DNA of 64,000 bases from Escherichia sp. ESNIH1 (GTDB lineage: Bacteria; Pseudomonadota; Gammaproteobacteria; Enterobacterales; Enterobacteriaceae), in contig PQKR01000001.1 of the NCBI GenBank assembly GCA_002918705.1, positions 682,001-746,000 of the forward strand. Reading direction: 5' to 3'. Positions 38,064 through 47,996 of the stretch are shown here, piece by piece. A program made the translations under genes and the position numbers. How positions within the stretch are numbered: position 1 is the first letter of the stretch; the number at the start of each line of letters is the position of its first letter. Below the pieces are notes generated by a model, which made no database searches, had not been told where the DNA came from, and saw only the letters and a list, made by a program, of their open reading frames with translations.

Positions 38064-40487
38064 ATGTCCGGCTGGCCACGAATTTACTACAAATTACTGA
38101 ATTTACCATTAAGCGTGCTGGTAAAAAGCAAGTCGATCCCGGCAGAACCTGCCCAGGAACCTGGACTCGATACCTCACGCCCTATTATGTACGTTTTGCC
38201 TTATAACTCGAAGGCAGACTTGCTGACGCTGCGTGCCCAATGCCTGGCGCACGAGCTGCCCGACCCGCTTGAACCGCTGGAGATCGACGGCGCGCTGCTG
38301 CCTCGCTATATCTTTATTCACAGCGGGCCGCGTGTCTTTAGCTGGTACACGCCGAAAGAAGAGTCCGTTAAGCTGTTCCATGATTATCTGGATCTCCACC
38401 GTAACCACCCGGATCTGGACGTGCAGATGGTGCCGGTATCGGTGATGTTTGGCCGCTCACCGGGGCGCGAAAAAGGCGAAGTGAATCCGCCGCTGCGCAT
38501 GCTGAACGGCATCCAGAAGTTCTTTGCCGTCTCCTGGCTCGGTCGCGATAGCTTTGTGCGCTTCTCCCCGCCGGTCTCCCTGCGCCGGATGGCCACCGAG
38601 CATGGCACAGACAAAATTATCGCCCAAAAGCTGGCCCGCGTAGCGCGCATGCACTTTGCCCGCCAGCGGCTTGCCGCCGTGGGTCCGCGCCTGCCGGCGC
38701 GCCAGGATCTCTTTAACAAGCTGTTGGCCTCAAAAGCCATTGCCCGCGCGGTAGAAGACGAAGCGCGCAGCAAAAAGATCTCCCACGAGAAAGCCCAGCA
38801 GAACGCCATCGCACTGATGGAGGAGATTGCGGCCAATTTCTCCTATGAGATGATCCGCCTGAGCGATCGTATCCTTGGCTTTACCTGGAACCGGCTCTAT
38901 CAGGGCATCAACGTGCATAACGCCGAGCGGGTCCGCCAGCTGGCGCACGACGGTCATGAGATTGTCTACGTGCCCTGCCACCGTAGCCACATGGACTACA
39001 TGCTGCTCTCCTATGTGCTCTATCACCAGGGGCTGGTACCGCCGCATATCGCCGCCGGGATTAACCTCAACTTCTGGCCTGCCGGACCGGTTTTCCGCCG
39101 CCTCGGGGCGTTCTTTATTCGCCGTACCTTTAAGGGCAACAAGCTCTATTCGACGGTGTTCCGTGAGTACCTGGGCGAGCTGTTCAGCCGCGGCTACTCC
39201 GTAGAGTACTTTGTCGAGGGTGGACGCTCACGTACGGGCCGTCTGCTGGATCCGAAAACCGGCACCCTGTCGATGACCCTGCAGGCCATGCTGCGCGGCG
39301 GCACCCGCCCTATCACCCTGGTACCGATCTATATCGGCTACGAGCACGTGATGGAGGTGGGCACCTATGCAAAAGAGCTGCGCGGCGCAACCAAAGAGAA
39401 AGAGAACGTCTTTCAGATGCTGCGCGGCCTGAGCAAGCTGCGCAACCTCGGCCAGGGCTACGTTAACTTCGGCGAGCCGCTGCCGCTGATGAACTACCTC
39501 AATCAGCACGTGCCCGAGTGGCGCGAGTCGATCGATCCGATTGAGGCGGTACGCCCGGCATGGCTGACGCCGACCGTCAACACCATCGCCGCCGATCTGA
39601 TGGTGCGTATTAACAACGCGGGCGCGGCTAACGCTATGAACCTCTGCTGTACCGCGCTGCTGGCCTCGCGCCAGCGCTCGCTAACCCGCGAGCAGCTGAC
39701 CGAGCAGCTGGACTGCTACCTCGATCTGCTGCGCAACGTGCCCTACTCGCCTGACGCCACCGCCCCGGCGGCCAGCGCCAGCGAGCTGATTGCCCACGCG
39801 CTGCAGATGAATAAGTTCGAAGTAGAGAAAGATACCATTGGCGACATCATCATTCTGCCGCGCGAGCAGGCGGTGCTGATGACTTACTACCGCAACAACA
39901 TCGCGCATATGCTGGTGCTGCCCTCCCTGATGGCGGCTATCGTAACCCAGCATCGCCAGATCTCTCGCGAAGAGCTGCTGCGCCACGTTGATGTGCTCTA
40001 TCCGATGCTTAAAGCAGAGCTGTTCCTGCGCTGGGATAACAGCGAGCTGCCAGAGGTGCTCAACGCGTTGATCGCCGAGCTGGTGCGTCAGGGCCTGCTG
40101 GTGGATAAAGACGACCGCCTGTATCTCAACCCGCAGCGCTCCCGTACCCTGCAGCTGCTGGCGGCTGGCGCGCGCGAGACCCTGCAGCGCTACGCCATCA
40201 CTTTCTGGCTGCTGAGCGCCAACCCGGCCATCAACCGTGGCACGCTGGAGAAAGAGAGCCGTACCCTGGCTCAGCGCCTGTCGGTGCTGCACGGGATCAA
40301 CGCCCCAGAGTTCTTCGATAAGGCCGTGTTCAGTACCCTGGTGCTCACCCTGCGCGACGAGGGTTACATCAGCGATACGGGTGATGCCGATCCGGCAAAA
40401 ACCATGCAGGTCTATCTCCTGCTGGCGGATCTGGTGACGCCTGACGTGCGGTTGACTATCGAGAGCGCAACCCAGGCAGAAGCGTAA
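38064..40487 (+). CDS. plsB: Glycerol-3-phosphate acyltransferase
   Basis: Inner-membrane enzyme that begins phospholipid synthesis by acylating sn-glycerol-3-phosphate. 807 residues from ATG 38064 ([11 protein letters not shown]), matching E. coli; the frame is open 11 codons upstream to another ATG at 38031. The catalytic HX4D box is in [10 protein letters not shown] (near 306-311), then FIRRTFKGN and EGGRSRTGR blocks II and III. In E. coli the next gene is ubiA; here it is lplA, across a REP. Confidence 0.96.
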   Translation: MSGWPRIYYKLLNLPLSVLVKSKSIPAEPAQEPGLDTSRPIMYVLPYNSKADLLTLRAQCLAHELPDPLEPLEIDGALLPRYIFIHSGPRVFSWYTPKEESVKLFHDYLDLHRNHPDLDVQMVPVSVMFGRSPGREKGEVNPPLRMLNGIQKFFAVSWLGRDSFVRFSPPVSLRRMATEHGTDKIIAQKLARVARMHFARQRLAAVGPRLPARQDLFNKLLASKAIARAVEDEARSKKISHEKAQQNAIALMEEIAANFSYEMIRLSDRILGFTWNRLYQGINVHNAERVRQLAHDGHEIVYVPCHRSHMDYMLLSYVLYHQGLVPPHIAAGINLNFWPAGPVFRRLGAFFIRRTFKGNKLYSTVFREYLGELFSRGYSVEYFVEGGRSRTGRLLDPKTGTLSMTLQAMLRGGTRPITLVPIYIGYEHVMEVGTYAKELRGATKEKENVFQMLRGLSKLRNLGQGYVNFGEPLPLMNYLNQHVPEWRESIDPIEAVRPAWLTPTVNTIAADLMVRINNAGAANAMNLCCTALLASRQRSLTREQLTEQLDCYLDLLRNVPYSPDATAPAASASELIAHALQMNKFEVEKDTIGDIIILPREQAVLMTYYRNNIAHMLVLPSLMAAIVTQHRQISREELLRHVDVLYPMLKAELFLRWDNSELPEVLNALIAELVRQGLLVDKDDRLYLNPQRSRTLQLLAAGARETLQRYAITFWLLSANPAINRGTLEKESRTLAQRLSVLHGINAPEFFDKAVFSTLVLTLRDEGYISDTGDADPAKTMQVYLLLADLVTPDVRLTIESATQAEA

Positions 40488-40491
40488 AGGT

Positions 40492-40521
40492 GATGCCCGG
40501 TAACGCAAGTGTACCGGGCCT
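40492..40521. repeat. REP palindrome at the plsB-lplA joint
   Basis: GATGCCCGGTAACGCAAGTG followed by TACCGGGCCT. It occupies nearly all of the 39 bases between the two convergent genes, at one edge of the relocated lplA-thrC block. Confidence 0.75.
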
Positions 40522-40526
40522 CTCTA

Positions 40527-41543
40527 TTATCTGACCGCCTGCGCTATCCACGCGGACAGCTCCCGTAACTCCCTCTCCTGCTCCGGAAAATCCCCTAGCA
40601 GCGCATCGCACGCCTGCTGCAGACTATCCGCACGATAAGCGCAGCCCTGCAGACGCGCCGCCAGCGCCTCCAGCGGCGCCGGGTTCAGGCTGTCGGTAAA
40701 GATCTGCGCGCGCGTGATGTGTCCTCGCTCGACGTCGAAGTGCAGCTCAACGCCGCCCCAGGTGAAGCGCTCATCCAGCAGATGGCTGAACGAGGGTGCC
40801 TGACCAAAGTTCCACTCCCAGCTGCTCTGACGGGCAAAGGTATCGGCAAAGTTTGGCAGATCCGGCGTCTTGTCCGGAGAGATAACCTCCGCCGCGACGC
40901 GCTCGCCGTAGTGGGCAAAAAAGGCCTCGGTGACCGCCGCGCAGATCGCTTCGTGCGTGATGCCCGGCAGCAGATCGACCAGGTTTGCCACCCGTCCCCG
41001 TACCGAGGTAATGCCCTTGGCCTGGAGCTTCTTTTGGTCAGGGTTAAGGTAGTTCGCCAGTCGACTTAGATCGGCATTGAGCAGCAGCGTGCCGTGGTGG
41101 AAGCCGCGGTCCGGCGTTTCACGATAGGCGGAGCCGGAGACTTTGCGATCGCCCTCCGGCGTTTTGACCACCAGGTCGTTACGCCCCGAGGCTTCTGCCG
41201 CTACGCCCAGCGCGTTGAGGGCGTTAAGCACAATGTGGGTAGAGATAGTTTTGTCATACTCCGGCTTGCCGGCCATAAAGGTAAAGCAGGTGTTGCCGAG
41301 ATCGTGAAATACCGCGCCGCCGCCGCTGCTGCGTCGGGCAAGGCGGACGTTATCCTCCTCCATGCGCCGGGTATTGCACTCTTTCCACGGATTTTGCGCC
41401 CGGCCAATCACCACCGTATCGGCGTTGCGCCACAGAAAGAGCACGCGCTGGGTGGCAGGCATCTGACGGAAAATTGACTCCTCTACCGCCAGGTTAAACC
41501 AGGGATCGTATGAATCAGAGATAAGCAGACGTAATGTGGACAT
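40527..41543 (-). CDS. lplA: Lipoate-protein ligase A
   Basis: A 338-residue enzyme that adenylates scavenged lipoate and attaches it to E2 and GcvH proteins. The adenylation motif [15 protein letters not shown] and the Lys in [10 protein letters not shown] are intact; small C-terminal domain from about 250. Start ATG 41543 with AAGGA upstream. Lies downstream of ytjB on the same strand as in E. coli. Confidence 0.97.
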   Translation of the reverse strand: MSTLRLLISDSYDPWFNLAVEESIFRQMPATQRVLFLWRNADTVVIGRAQNPWKECNTRRMEEDNVRLARRSSGGGAVFHDLGNTCFTFMAGKPEYDKTISTHIVLNALNALGVAAEASGRNDLVVKTPEGDRKVSGSAYRETPDRGFHHGTLLLNADLSRLANYLNPDQKKLQAKGITSVRGRVANLVDLLPGITHEAICAAVTEAFFAHYGERVAAEVISPDKTPDLPNFADTFARQSSWEWNFGQAPSFSHLLDERFTWGGVELHFDVERGHITRAQIFTDSLNPAPLEALAARLQGCAYRADSLQQACDALLGDFPEQERELRELSAWIAQAVR

Positions 41544-41608
41544 GGCAGCTTTCCTTTTCTTTAATTGCCCCCATAGTAACGACAAAGCGGCGCGTATGCC
41601 TACCCGGC

Positions 41609-42256
41609 CTACGGCTCGCGCTTCTCGCTCTCCCCCTCCTCCGGCACCGAGCGGCTGGCGGTGAGCAGGAAAGGCGACTGCTGCCAGCGGGTACGCTTGC
41701 CCTGCAGCAGCGTGCGGGTCAGCACCACGCCGATTGCCAGCGACAGGAGCAGCATCAGGCGGAGGATATTTGTGGTATTATCGACCTGTTTCGCTTCGGT
41801 CGGTAGGGTATGGGTGTCGAGAGTCAGACGCAGGTAGCCGAGCGGGCCATTTTTCCCCTGTATGGGTTCAACAATCTGCTGGTTGAAGTAGCCGCCGGCT
41901 TTTTTTCCGTCCAGCGCCAGCCGGTCGCGGACGTCGACGCTCTCCCCTGAACGCGCAATCAAATCGCCCTGCTCATCGTAGACGCCTGCGTCAAGAATAC
42001 GGCTCCCTTCAGTGAGCTGGCGCAGGAGCGCGCTAATCGGCTTTTCATCCGGCGTTTCGCTACGCATCAGCGGCGTGAGGTTCAGGGTCACCTGGTGCGC
42101 CAGGGTACGGGCCAGCTCTTCAAACTGGGGGTTACGCGCCCGCTGGTGGCTCTGGCTGAACCACGATGCCCCCTGCATTAGCGCCACCAAAAGGGCGAGA
42201 CAGATGAGCACTATTACGGCGCGATGCAGCCGGAATCTCAGTTTTGCGCGGGCCAT
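41609..42256 (-). CDS. ytjB: Membrane protein Smp/YtjB
   Basis: A 215-residue inner-membrane protein with two TM segments (about 12-31 and 162-182) bounding a periplasmic domain; C-terminal tail basic then acidic. Function unknown. Start ATG 42256 ([12 protein letters not shown]) preceded by AGGTAAG. Divergent from serB. Confidence 0.92.
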   Translation of the reverse strand: MARAKLRFRLHRAVIVLICLALLVALMQGASWFSQSHQRARNPQFEELARTLAHQVTLNLTPLMRSETPDEKPISALLRQLTEGSRILDAGVYDEQGDLIARSGESVDVRDRLALDGKKAGGYFNQQIVEPIQGKNGPLGYLRLTLDTHTLPTEAKQVDNTTNILRLMLLLSLAIGVVLTRTLLQGKRTRWQQSPFLLTASRSVPEEGESEKREP

Positions 42257-42375
42257 ATTCTTACCTGATGAAAATTTGAGGTTAGCATGTTGCCAGAAGC
42301 GATGATTACAAGGTAGCCTCATGCGTTATTTTTACCCGGATGCGTTTGGCCGCACGTGTTTTTACAGGAGCTTTA

Positions 42376-43347
42376 ATGTCTAACAGTTTAACCTGGCGCG
42401 ACCTGCCCGAAGCCGTCTCTCAGTGGCCTGGGCTGCCGCTCTCTTTAAGCGGCGACGAGGTGATGCCGCTCGATTATCACGCGGGTCGCAGCGGCTGGCT
42501 GCTCTATGGCCGCAGTCTGGATAAACAGCGCCTGACGGCGTATCAGCGCTCGCTTGGCGCGGCGATGGTGATCGTCGCGGCCTGGTGCGTCGAGGATTAT
42601 CAGGTGATCCGCCTGGCCGGCTCGCTGACGCCGCGGGCAACGCGTCTGGCACACGATGCCGGTCTGGACGTTGCGCCGCTGGGTAAGATCCCGCATCTGC
42701 GCACGCCGGGCCTGCTGGTGATGGACATGGACTCTACCGCCATCCAGATCGAGTGTATCGATGAGATCGCCAGGCTGGCGGGCACCGGTGAGATGGTTGC
42801 CGAGGTGACCGAGCGGGCGATGCGCGGCGAGCTGGACTTTACCGCCAGCCTGCGCAGCCGCGTCGGCACACTCAAGGGGGCGGATGCCACCATTCTGCAC
42901 CAGGTGCGCGACGGCCTGCCGCTGATGCCGGGCCTGACCCAGCTGGTGCTGAAGTTAGAGACCTTAGGCTGGAAGGTGGCTATCGCCTCTGGCGGCTTCA
43001 CCTTCTTTGCCGACTACCTGCGCGACAGGCTGCACCTGACCGCCGCCGTGGCGAACGAGCTGGAGATTGTCGACGGCAAGCTGACCGGCCACGTGGTGGG
43101 TGACATTGTGGATGCCCAGTACAAGGCGGCCACGCTGCTGCGCCTGGCCCAGGAGTACGATATTCCGCTGGCACAGACTGTGGCGATCGGCGACGGTGCT
43201 AACGATCTGCCGATGATCAAATCGGCGGGGCTGGGGATCGCCTATCACGCGAAACCCAAAGTAAATGAGAAGACGGAAGTCACTATCCGTCACGCTGACC
43301 TGATGGGCGTTTTCTGTATCCTGTCGGGCAGCCTGAACCAGAACTAA
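42376..43347 (+). CDS. serB: Phosphoserine phosphatase
   Basis: A 323-residue HAD-family enzyme for the last step of serine synthesis. N-terminal ACT-like part to about 100, then the nucleophile in MDMDSTAIQIE, ASGGFTFF and GDGANDLPM. Start ATG 42376 with AGGAGC nine bases before. First of serB-radA-nadR. Confidence 0.97.
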   Translation: MSNSLTWRDLPEAVSQWPGLPLSLSGDEVMPLDYHAGRSGWLLYGRSLDKQRLTAYQRSLGAAMVIVAAWCVEDYQVIRLAGSLTPRATRLAHDAGLDVAPLGKIPHLRTPGLLVMDMDSTAIQIECIDEIARLAGTGEMVAEVTERAMRGELDFTASLRSRVGTLKGADATILHQVRDGLPLMPGLTQLVLKLETLGWKVAIASGGFTFFADYLRDRLHLTAAVANELEIVDGKLTGHVVGDIVDAQYKAATLLRLAQEYDIPLAQTVAIGDGANDLPMIKSAGLGIAYHAKPKVNEKTEVTIRHADLMGVFCILSGSLNQN

Positions 43348-43357
43348 CGAGGTCAAC

Positions 43358-44740
43358 GTGGCGAAAGCTCCAAAACGCGCATTTGTCTGTAATGAATGCG
43401 GTGCGGATTATCCGCGCTGGCAGGGGCAGTGCAGCGCCTGTCATGCCTGGAACACCATCACCGAGGTGCGCGTTGCGGCGTCCCCGACGGTTGCGCGCAA
43501 CGAGCGGCTGAGCGGCTATGCCGGTAACGCAGGCGTGTCGAAGGTGCAAAAGCTATCGGAGATCAGTCTGGAAGAGCTGCCGCGCTTCTCTACCGGCTTT
43601 AAAGAGTTTGACCGCGTGCTGGGCGGCGGCGTCGTGCCGGGCAGCGCAATCCTGATCGGCGGTAACCCAGGGGCAGGCAAGTCGACGCTGCTGCTGCAAA
43701 CCCTGTGCAAGCTCTCCGAAAACATGAAGACGCTGTACGTCACCGGGGAGGAGTCACTCCAGCAGGTGGCGATGCGCGCCCATCGCCTGGGGTTGCCGAC
43801 CGCTAACCTGAACATGCTCTCCGAGACCAGCATCGAGCAGATCTGCATGATTGCGGATGAAGAGCTGCCGAAGCTGATGGTCATCGACTCGATCCAGGTG
43901 ATGCACATGGCGGATATCCAGTCGTCGCCGGGCAGCGTGGCTCAGGTGCGTGAGACGGCAGCCTACCTGACGCGCTTCGCCAAGACGCGCGGCGTCGCCA
44001 TCGTGATGGTGGGACACGTCACCAAAGATGGCTCGCTGGCCGGGCCGAAGGTGCTGGAGCACTGCATCGACTGTTCGGTACTGCTGGACGGCGACGCCGA
44101 CTCGCGTTTCCGCACCCTGCGCAGCCATAAAAACCGCTTCGGCGCGGTGAACGAGCTGGGCGTCTTTGCGATGACCGAGCAGGGCCTGCGCGAGGTCAGC
44201 AACCCGTCGGCTATCTTCCTCAGCCGGGGCGACGAAGTCACCTCCGGCAGCTCGGTGATGGTAGTCTGGGAGGGCACGCGCCCCCTGCTGGTGGAGATCC
44301 AGGCGCTGGTGGATCAGTCGATGATGGCCAACCCGCGCCGCGTGGCGGTGGGTCTGGAGCAGAACCGCCTCGCGATCCTGCTGGCGGTGCTGCATCGCCA
44401 CGGCGGATTGCAGATGGCGGATCAGGATGTCTTTGTAAACGTTGTCGGCGGGGTAAAAGTCACCGAGACCAGCGCCGACCTGGCGCTGCTGCTGGCGATG
44501 GTCTCCAGCCTGCGCGACCGCCCACTGCCGGACGATCTGGTGGTGTTTGGCGAGGTTGGGCTGGCCGGCGAGATCCGTCCGGTACCCAGCGGCCAGGAGC
44601 GTATCTCCGAGGCGGCGAAACACGGTTTCCGCCGGGCTATCGTCCCTGCCGCTAACGTACCGAAAAAACCACCGGCCGGGATGCAGGTGTTTGGCGTGAA
44701 AAAACTTGCCGATGCGCTAAGCGTCTTTGACGACTTATAA
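43358..44740 (+). CDS. radA: DNA repair/recombination protein RadA
   Basis: A 460-residue RecA-like branch-migration ATPase. N-terminal C4 zinc finger (CNECG...CSACH), Walker A GGNPGAGKST, the RadA-specific KNRFG motif, and a C-terminal Lon-protease-like domain. GTG start at 43358, as in E. coli, with ACGAGG upstream. 10 bases after serB. Confidence 0.97.
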   Translation: MAKAPKRAFVCNECGADYPRWQGQCSACHAWNTITEVRVAASPTVARNERLSGYAGNAGVSKVQKLSEISLEELPRFSTGFKEFDRVLGGGVVPGSAILIGGNPGAGKSTLLLQTLCKLSENMKTLYVTGEESLQQVAMRAHRLGLPTANLNMLSETSIEQICMIADEELPKLMVIDSIQVMHMADIQSSPGSVAQVRETAAYLTRFAKTRGVAIVMVGHVTKDGSLAGPKVLEHCIDCSVLLDGDADSRFRTLRSHKNRFGAVNELGVFAMTEQGLREVSNPSAIFLSRGDEVTSGSSVMVVWEGTRPLLVEIQALVDQSMMANPRRVAVGLEQNRLAILLAVLHRHGGLQMADQDVFVNVVGGVKVTETSADLALLLAMVSSLRDRPLPDDLVVFGEVGLAGEIRPVPSGQERISEAAKHGFRRAIVPAANVPKKPPAGMQVFGVKKLADALSVFDDL

Positions 44741-44775
44741 TTACCACTACGATTTTGCAGGAGGCACCGTAATTT

Positions 44776-46008
44776 ATGTCGTCATTTGACTATCTGAAAA
44801 CCGCCATCCGCCAGAAGGGCTGCACGCTACAGCAGGTGGCGGAGGCGAGCGGCATGACCAAGGGCTACCTGAGCCAGCTGCTTAACGCCAAGATCAAAAG
44901 CCCCAGCGCGCAGAAGCTGGAGGCCCTGCACCGCTTCCTCGGGCTGGAGTTTCCCCGGCAGCAGAAAAACATCGGCGTGGTGTTTGGCAAGTTTTACCCG
45001 CTGCACACCGGGCATATCTACCTGCTGCAGCGCGCCTGCAGCCAGGTAGATGAGCTGCATGTCATCATGGGCTATGACGAGACGCGCGACCGCGCCCTGT
45101 TTGAAGAGAGCGCCATGTCGCAGCAGCCCACGGTGCCCGATCGCCTACGCTGGCTGTTACAGACCTTTAAATACCAAAAAAATATTCGTATCCATGCCTT
45201 TAACGAAGAGGGAATGGAGCCTTACCCGCACGGCTGGGACGTGTGGAGTAAAGGGATCAAAGCTTTTATGGATGAGAAAGGGATCCAGCCCAACTGGATC
45301 TACACCTCTGAAGAGGCCGATGCCCAGGCCTATGAGAAGCACCTCGAGATTGAGACGGTGCTGATCGATCCGAAACGCACCTTTATGAACATCAGCGGCG
45401 GGCAGATCCGCGCTAACCCGTTCCGCTACTGGGAGTACATTCCCACCGAGGTGAAGCCCTTCTTCGTCCGTACGGTGGCGATCCTCGGCGGCGAGTCGAG
45501 CGGCAAATCGACGCTGGTAAATAAGCTGGCTAACATCTTCAATACCACCAGCGCATGGGAGTACGGGCGCGATTACGTCTTCTCCCATCTCGGCGGCGAT
45601 GAGATGGCGCTGCAGTACTCCGACTATGACAAGATTGCCCTCGGCCAGGCGCAGTACATCGACTTTGCAGTGAAGTACGCCAATAAGGTGGCCTTTATCG
45701 ATACCGATTTCGTGACCACTCAGGCCTTCTGTAAAAAGTATGAGGGGCGCGAGCATCCGTTCGTGCAGGCAATGATCGATGAGTACCGCTTCGACCTGGT
45801 GATCCTGCTGGAGAATAATACGCCGTGGGTCGCTGACGGTCTGCGCAGCCTTGGCAGCTCGGTGGATCGCAAAACCTTCCAGACCATGCTGGTCTCCATG
45901 CTGAGCGATAACCATATCGATTTTATCCACGTCGAAGAGTCAGACTATGACGGGCGATTCCTGCGCTGCGTGGAGCTGGTGAAAGAGATGATGGGCGAGC
46001 AGGGATAA
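44776..46008 (+). CDS. nadR: Trifunctional NAD regulator NadR
   Basis: 410 residues in three parts: HTH (about 10-55, VAEASGMTKGYLSQLLNAK), NMN adenylyltransferase-like domain with GKFYPLHTGH near 70, and ribosylnicotinamide kinase with Walker A GGESSGKST near 238. It represses NAD synthesis genes and phosphorylates nicotinamide riboside. Follows radA by 35 bases with AGGAGG. Full length. Confidence 0.97.
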   Translation: MSSFDYLKTAIRQKGCTLQQVAEASGMTKGYLSQLLNAKIKSPSAQKLEALHRFLGLEFPRQQKNIGVVFGKFYPLHTGHIYLLQRACSQVDELHVIMGYDETRDRALFEESAMSQQPTVPDRLRWLLQTFKYQKNIRIHAFNEEGMEPYPHGWDVWSKGIKAFMDEKGIQPNWIYTSEEADAQAYEKHLEIETVLIDPKRTFMNISGGQIRANPFRYWEYIPTEVKPFFVRTVAILGGESSGKSTLVNKLANIFNTTSAWEYGRDYVFSHLGGDEMALQYSDYDKIALGQAQYIDFAVKYANKVAFIDTDFVTTQAFCKKYEGREHPFVQAMIDEYRFDLVILLENNTPWVADGLRSLGSSVDRKTFQTMLVSMLSDNHIDFIHVEESDYDGRFLRCVELVKEMMGEQG

Positions 46009-46034
46009 AGCCGCTCGCAGTTGACGCTCGCATT

Positions 46035-46115
46035 GGCGGGTGGCGGCTTCGCCTTACCCGGCCTACAAACCGTGCGAAACCGTAGGCCGGGTAAGCGCAA
46101 GCGCCACCCGGCATT
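46035..46115. repeat. BIME between nadR and ettA
   Basis: Two REPs in opposite orientation, about 46035-46067 and 46081-46115, sharing GCCGGGTAAGCGCAAGCGCC-type arms, between convergent genes. Confidence 0.88.
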
Positions 46116-46122
46116 CAGGTGC

Positions 46123-47790
46123 TTACTTAGAAATACGTTTGTACTTGATACGCTTCGGCTCCAGCGCATCTGCGCCGAGGGTGCGTTTCTTATACTCTTC
46201 GTACTCGGTGAAGTTACCTTCGAAGAACTCCACTTTACCCTCGTCCTGGTAGTCCAGAATGTGGGTCGCGATACGGTCGAGGAACCAACGGTCGTGCGAG
46301 ATCACCATCGCGCAGCCCGGGAACTCCAGCATGGCGTTTTCCAGCGCGCGCAGGGTTTCGATATCCAGGTCGTTGGTCGGTTCATCGAGCAGCAGCACGT
46401 TACCGCCAACCTGCAGCAGCTTGGCCAGGTGCAGACGACCACGCTCACCACCGGACAGTTCGCCTACGCGTTTGCCCTGATCGACACCTTTGAAGTTAAA
46501 GCGGCCCACGTAGGCGCGGCTTGGCATCTCGGTGTTGCCAATCTTCATGATATCCAGCCCGCCGGAAACCTCTTCCCACACGGTTTTGCTGTTATCCATC
46601 GCGTCACGGAACTGATCCACGGAGGCCAGCTTCACGGTTTCACCCAGGGTGATGGTGCCGCTGTCAGGCTGTTCCTGACCGGACATCATACGGAACAGGG
46701 TAGATTTACCCGCGCCGTTCGGGCCGATGATACCGACAATCGCCCCTTTCGGTACCGAGAAGCTCAGATCGTCGATGAGCACGCGGTCGCCGTAGGATTT
46801 ACGCAGGTTGCTCACCTCAACAACTTTATCCCCCAGACGTGCGCCAGGCGGAATAAACAGTTCGTTGGTTTCGTTACGCTTCTGGTATTCGGTGTTGTTC
46901 AGCTCTTCAAAGCGGGCCAGACGGGCTTTGCCCTTAGACTGACGGCCTTTGGCACCCTGACGCACCCACTCCAGCTCTTTCTCAATGGATTTACGGCGGG
47001 CCGCTTCCTGAGAGGCTTCCTGAGCCAGACGCTGGTCTTTCTGCTCCAGCCAGGAGGAGTAGTTACCCTCCCACGGAATGCCTTCGCCACGGTCAAGCTC
47101 AAGGATCCAGCCGGCTACGTTATCGAGGAAGTAACGGTCGTGGGTAATGGCCACGACGGTACCTTCGAAGTCGTGCAGGAAGCGTTCCAGCCAGGCCACG
47201 GACTCGGCGTCCAGGTGGTTAGTCGGTTCGTCGAGCAGCAGCATGTCCGGTTTTTCCAGCAGCAGGCGGCACAGCGCCACACGGCGGCGTTCACCCCCGG
47301 AGAGGTTGGCGACTTTTGCATCCCAGTCCGGCAGGCGCAGGGCATCAGCGGCGCGCTCCAGCTGCACGTTCAGGTTGTGGCCGTCGTGAGCCTGGATGAT
47401 CTCTTCAAACTTGCCCTGCTGGGCCGCGAGCTTATCGAAGTCAGCGTCCGGCTCTGCGTACTTAGCGTATACCTCGTCGAGACCTTTCAGAGCGTTAACC
47501 ACCTCGGCCACGGCTTCTTCAATGGACTCACGCACGGTGTGCTCTGGGTTCAGCTTCGGCTCCTGCGGCAGGTAGCCGATTTTCAGACCGGGCTGCGGGC
47601 GGGCTTCACCTTCGATGTCGGTATCGATGCCGGCCATAATGCGCAACAGGGTGGACTTACCCGCACCGTTGAGACCGAGAACGCCAATTTTTGCGCCCGG
47701 GAAGAAGCTCAGCGAGATATTTTTCAGAATATGACGTTTCGGCGGAACCACTTTGCCGACACGATGCATGGTATAAACGAATTGAGCCAC
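46123..47790 (-). CDS. ettA: Energy-dependent translational throttle EttA (ABC-F)
   Basis: A 555-residue ABC-F protein that binds the ribosomal E site and gates translation by ATP/ADP ratio. Two ABC domains with GLNGAGKST and GPNGAGKST, signatures LSGGERRRV and LSGGERGRL, an arm and a charged linker between. The start is GTG 47790 (MAQFVYTMHRV), as E. coli; 30 further open codons upstream have no similarity. Divergent from slt. Confidence 0.97.
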   Translation of the reverse strand: MAQFVYTMHRVGKVVPPKRHILKNISLSFFPGAKIGVLGLNGAGKSTLLRIMAGIDTDIEGEARPQPGLKIGYLPQEPKLNPEHTVRESIEEAVAEVVNALKGLDEVYAKYAEPDADFDKLAAQQGKFEEIIQAHDGHNLNVQLERAADALRLPDWDAKVANLSGGERRRVALCRLLLEKPDMLLLDEPTNHLDAESVAWLERFLHDFEGTVVAITHDRYFLDNVAGWILELDRGEGIPWEGNYSSWLEQKDQRLAQEASQEAARRKSIEKELEWVRQGAKGRQSKGKARLARFEELNNTEYQKRNETNELFIPPGARLGDKVVEVSNLRKSYGDRVLIDDLSFSVPKGAIVGIIGPNGAGKSTLFRMMSGQEQPDSGTITLGETVKLASVDQFRDAMDNSKTVWEEVSGGLDIMKIGNTEMPSRAYVGRFNFKGVDQGKRVGELSGGERGRLHLAKLLQVGGNVLLLDEPTNDLDIETLRALENAMLEFPGCAMVISHDRWFLDRIATHILDYQDEGKVEFFEGNFTEYEEYKKRTLGADALEPKRIKYKRISK

Positions 47791-47996
47791 GTTGGACTTC
47801 GCCTCTTTTATCGTATGTGAATGGTACTCAAGTGCGGAGTGTAGCCGTTTTTGTGTTCCAATCCCAGCCAGCTGCATCACGAGTGTTAAATCAGGCCAAA
47901 AGTAAAAAAGTGTTCAGCGCGTGGCGGATTAAGTCATGCCTGGTTAGCATGAATGGGTTATGCGCCAACAAATTTATTTCTAAGGAGAAAGTGCCT

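Noticed and set aside
37566-38064. Extended starts for dgkA, plsB, tyrB, gltP, lplA, serB, ytjB, slt and ettA
   Set aside because: The extra codons lack ribosome sites or family similarity; the starts that match E. coli lengths were used.
46021-47820. 599-codon open frame on the plus strand opposite ettA
   Set aside because: Antisense shadow of a highly conserved ABC-F gene with GC-rich codons; no recognisable domains.
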